This document shows positions 62,658 through 64,000 of a DNA stretch of 64,000 nucleotides, piece after piece; the stretch's first letter is position 1; each line of letters opens with the position of its first letter. This DNA is from DSOI01 sp041394885 (GTDB lineage: Bacteria; Acidobacteriota; Terriglobia; Bryobacterales; Bryobacteraceae): NCBI GenBank assembly GCA_041394885.1, contig JAWKHI010000044.1, forward strand, positions 3,371 through 67,370, written 5' to 3'. The position numbers were made by a program, and so were the translations under genes. A model generated the notes under the pieces. That model was not told the DNA's origin. It searched no databases and worked only from the letters and a program-made list of their open reading frames with translations.

Positions 62658-63076
62658 TCGAAAAATCCGTCATCCTCCACTGCGATCCGGAGCGGGCTTT
62701 TGCGCTTTTCACGGCCTCGATATCCGACTGGTGGCCGAAGACACACCGGCTGAGCAAGGACCCGGAAAGCGTATTGACGATGGAGAGCACGGGCCGTTTC
62801 TGGGAACGCGCCACCGACGGCAGGGAGGTGGAACTCGGCCGAGTGTTGCTCTGGGAACCGCCGGCGCGCATCGTGATGGACTTCTATCTGGGCACCAACC
62901 CGAATCAGCCCACAGAAGTGGAGATCCTGTTCAGTCCGTCGGGCACCAGCACCCTGGTCACGGTGCACCACCGGAGCAAACCCGGGAGCGAGGATCTGTG
63001 GATGTTGCGCGCGCCTGCGTTTGACCGGAACTGGAGCGTGGTGCTCGGCGAGTTCGCCGCGGTTGTCAATGAGTAA
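62654..63076 (+). CDS. SRPBCC/AHSA1-like protein 1
   Basis: The 140-residue protein (MIEKSVILHCDPERAFALFT) has the START/Bet-v1-like helix-grip pattern with SDWWPKTHRLS, GRVLLWEPPARIVMDFYLGT and TLVTVHHRSKPGSEDLW. AHSA1-like proteins bind small hydrophobic ligands, and many are encoded next to an ArsR gene, as here. Ligand unknown. The next gene starts 22 bases later. Confidence 0.88.
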   Translation: MIEKSVILHCDPERAFALFTASISDWWPKTHRLSKDPESVLTMESTGRFWERATDGREVELGRVLLWEPPARIVMDFYLGTNPNQPTEVEILFSPSGTSTLVTVHHRSKPGSEDLWMLRAPAFDRNWSVVLGEFAAVVNE

Positions 63077-63098
63077 CTTGTGTGTTACGCTTTGGCTC

Positions 63099-63524
63099 AT
63101 GAAGACGTTCGAGGCCGCCGTCACGATTCGCGCCACGCCGGAGTCTGTGTGGCGGATTCTCACGGATGCCAACGGTTATCCGGAGTGGAACACCACGGTG
63201 GACCGCGTGGATGGCCGCATCGCGCCCGGAGAAAAGGTCACGGTGCGTGCCAAGATCAGCCCGGGACGCGGGTTCCCGGTGAAAGTGACGGAGTTCGAGC
63301 CGGCGAGGAAGATGGTGTGGTCCAGCGGCATGCCGCTCGGCCTGTTCCGAGGCGAGCGTACATTCACCTTGACACCGTCGGGCGACGGCGTTGTGCAATT
63401 CCGGATGCGCGAAGTGTTCCAGGGCCTGCTGTCGCCGTTGATCGAGAGATCGATCCCAGACCTGCAGCCAACATTCGAAGAATTCGCGGCTGCGTTGCAG
63501 AAGCGCGCCGAGGGGGGCGTCTAG
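63099..63524 (+). CDS. SRPBCC-family protein 2
   Basis: The 141-residue protein (MKTFEAAVTIRATPESVWRI) is a second Bet-v1-like helix-grip domain: LTDANGYPEWNTTVDRVDGR, FEPARKMVWSSGMPLG and a C-terminal helix LQPTFEEFAAALQKRAE. It resembles polyketide-cyclase-like SRPBCC proteins more than protein 1. It is third in the ArsR-led operon; ligand unknown. Confidence 0.87.
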   Translation: MKTFEAAVTIRATPESVWRILTDANGYPEWNTTVDRVDGRIAPGEKVTVRAKISPGRGFPVKVTEFEPARKMVWSSGMPLGLFRGERTFTLTPSGDGVVQFRMREVFQGLLSPLIERSIPDLQPTFEEFAAALQKRAEGGV

Positions 63525-63535
63525 GAGAACCATTC

Positions 63536-63952
63536 ATGTCGAAGAAAAGCAAAGCCGGAGGTACGAAGGAAAGTCCGTGGACGTTGCAGACGCCGAGCGG
63601 GCAATCGGAGTACGAAGCCTGGCGGGAAGAAGGGGCCGATCCGCCAGCCCTGGTGGTGCGGGTGGGCAAGACGGAACTCCGCTATCACCTCCGGTGCATC
63701 GAAGATCTGCGCGCGATGCTCGCCACGCGCGGCGATTGGATTCCGATGGGAAGCGCGGACGAGCAAAAGCCGGCGGCAGCGGGAACGGTGGAGGCGTGGG
63801 CCCGGTCCGCGGACAATCCGGTGGGCGGGTGGTACGGATTAAAGAAGGGTCTGCGGGGGCGCTTCGGAAACTACGTTCCTCCTGTGCTGGAGCTTTTGGG
63901 ATTGGCGGAGGTGGAGCACAACCCGCGGAATAACCGGATGCGGGCGTTGTAG
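63536..63952 (+). CDS. Conserved protein of unknown function (DUF6855-like)
   Basis: The 138-residue protein (MSKKSKAGGTKESPWTLQTP) has a conserved-looking core with IEDLRAMLATRGDWIPMGSA, DEQKPAAAGTVEAWARSADN, GGWYGLKKGLRGRFGNYVPP and a basic tail AEVEHNPRNNRMRAL. I recall this pattern from small soil-bacterial proteins next to SRPBCC genes; the DUF number is from memory and should be checked. AGGAG precedes the ATG. It is probably the last gene of the ArsR operon. Confidence 0.72.
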   Translation: MSKKSKAGGTKESPWTLQTPSGQSEYEAWREEGADPPALVVRVGKTELRYHLRCIEDLRAMLATRGDWIPMGSADEQKPAAAGTVEAWARSADNPVGGWYGLKKGLRGRFGNYVPPVLELLGLAEVEHNPRNNRMRAL

Positions 63953-63963
63953 GGCGGGGGGCG

Positions 63964-64000
63964 TTACTCCCAGCGAAGCGCCTCGGTCGGGTTCAACCGC
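63964..64000 (-). CDS. ADOP/MacB-type permease, last 11 codons (rest beyond the window)
   Basis: Minus-strand reading gives RLNPTEALRWE and TAA, the usual end of acidobacterial ADOP-type FtsX permeases. The rest of the gene lies beyond the window edge, so intactness cannot be judged. It is convergent with the DUF6855-like gene, 11 bases away. Confidence 0.7.
   Translation of the reverse strand, partial: RLNPTEALRWE

Overview
The window is high-GC bacterial DNA that most resembles a soil Acidobacteriota of the Solibacter/Bryobacter type. Pointers are three very large Oar-like TonB receptors with an N-terminal carboxypeptidase-regulatory domain, tails of ADOP/MacB permeases, many Tat-signal secreted hydrolases, a sulfatase, a glucuronoyl-esterase-like protein, a PEP-CTERM tail and ECF-sigma/Ser-Thr-kinase relics. 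The assignment is by gene content only. I saw no tRNA, rRNA, CRISPR array or intact transposase.

Layout. 1-11.7 kb: end of dprA, mscL, two large unknown or PHP-like secreted proteins, a Gfo/Idh/MocA oxidoreductase, a second secreted PHP-like protein, and an acyl-CoA ligase/enoyl-CoA hydratase pair. 11.8-15.5 kb: Sel1-repeat protein, enolase-superfamily (OSBS/NSAR-like) enzyme and HpcH/HpaI aldolase. 15.5-22.1 kb: a lysine-riboswitch-led diaminopimelate/lysine operon (dapE-like, asd, lysC, dapB, dapA, dapD), in which dapB carries a one-base frameshift as sequenced. 22.4-39.1 kb: TonB receptor 1, PLP decarboxylase plus CE15-like esterase, fatty acid desaturase, a two-component system, a SWIM/SNF2 helicase, a TonB-receptor scrap and TonB receptor 2. 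39.1-52.3 kb: AhpD-like protein, membrane Ser/Thr kinase, sulfatase broken by a poly-C tract, PhyH dioxygenase, a secreted mannonate-dehydratase-like protein divergent from a GntR/DUF1648 pair with a clear operator, TonB receptor 3, amidohydrolase and icd.

52.3-57.4 kb is a gene graveyard on the minus strand: remnants of siroheme synthesis genes (SUMT, HemD), a DmsB/NrfC-type ferredoxin, a PEP-CTERM protein, a LamG protein, a Ser/Thr kinase and an ECF sigma factor. Inside it lies one apparently intact gene, visible only if an in-frame TGA is read as selenocysteine: a glycine/betaine-reductase selenoprotein-B-like protein with a U-P-F-C motif and a bacterial SECIS-like hairpin directly after the TGA. 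This is the most interesting item in the window.

57.4-64 kb: NhaR-like regulator, ribosome-hibernation-like factor, DksA-like zinc-finger protein, a small secreted coiled-coil protein, about 2 kb of degenerate DNA with a four-copy repeat, then an ArsR/SRPBCC/SRPBCC/unknown operon bracketed by two nearly identical ADOP-permease 3' ends.

How genes work together: the lysine operon makes the cell-wall and lysine precursor under lysine feedback; the TonB receptors, esterase, sulfatase, amidohydrolase and Tat enzymes fit a polymer-scavenging heterotroph; kinases and two-component genes are typical signalling for this group.
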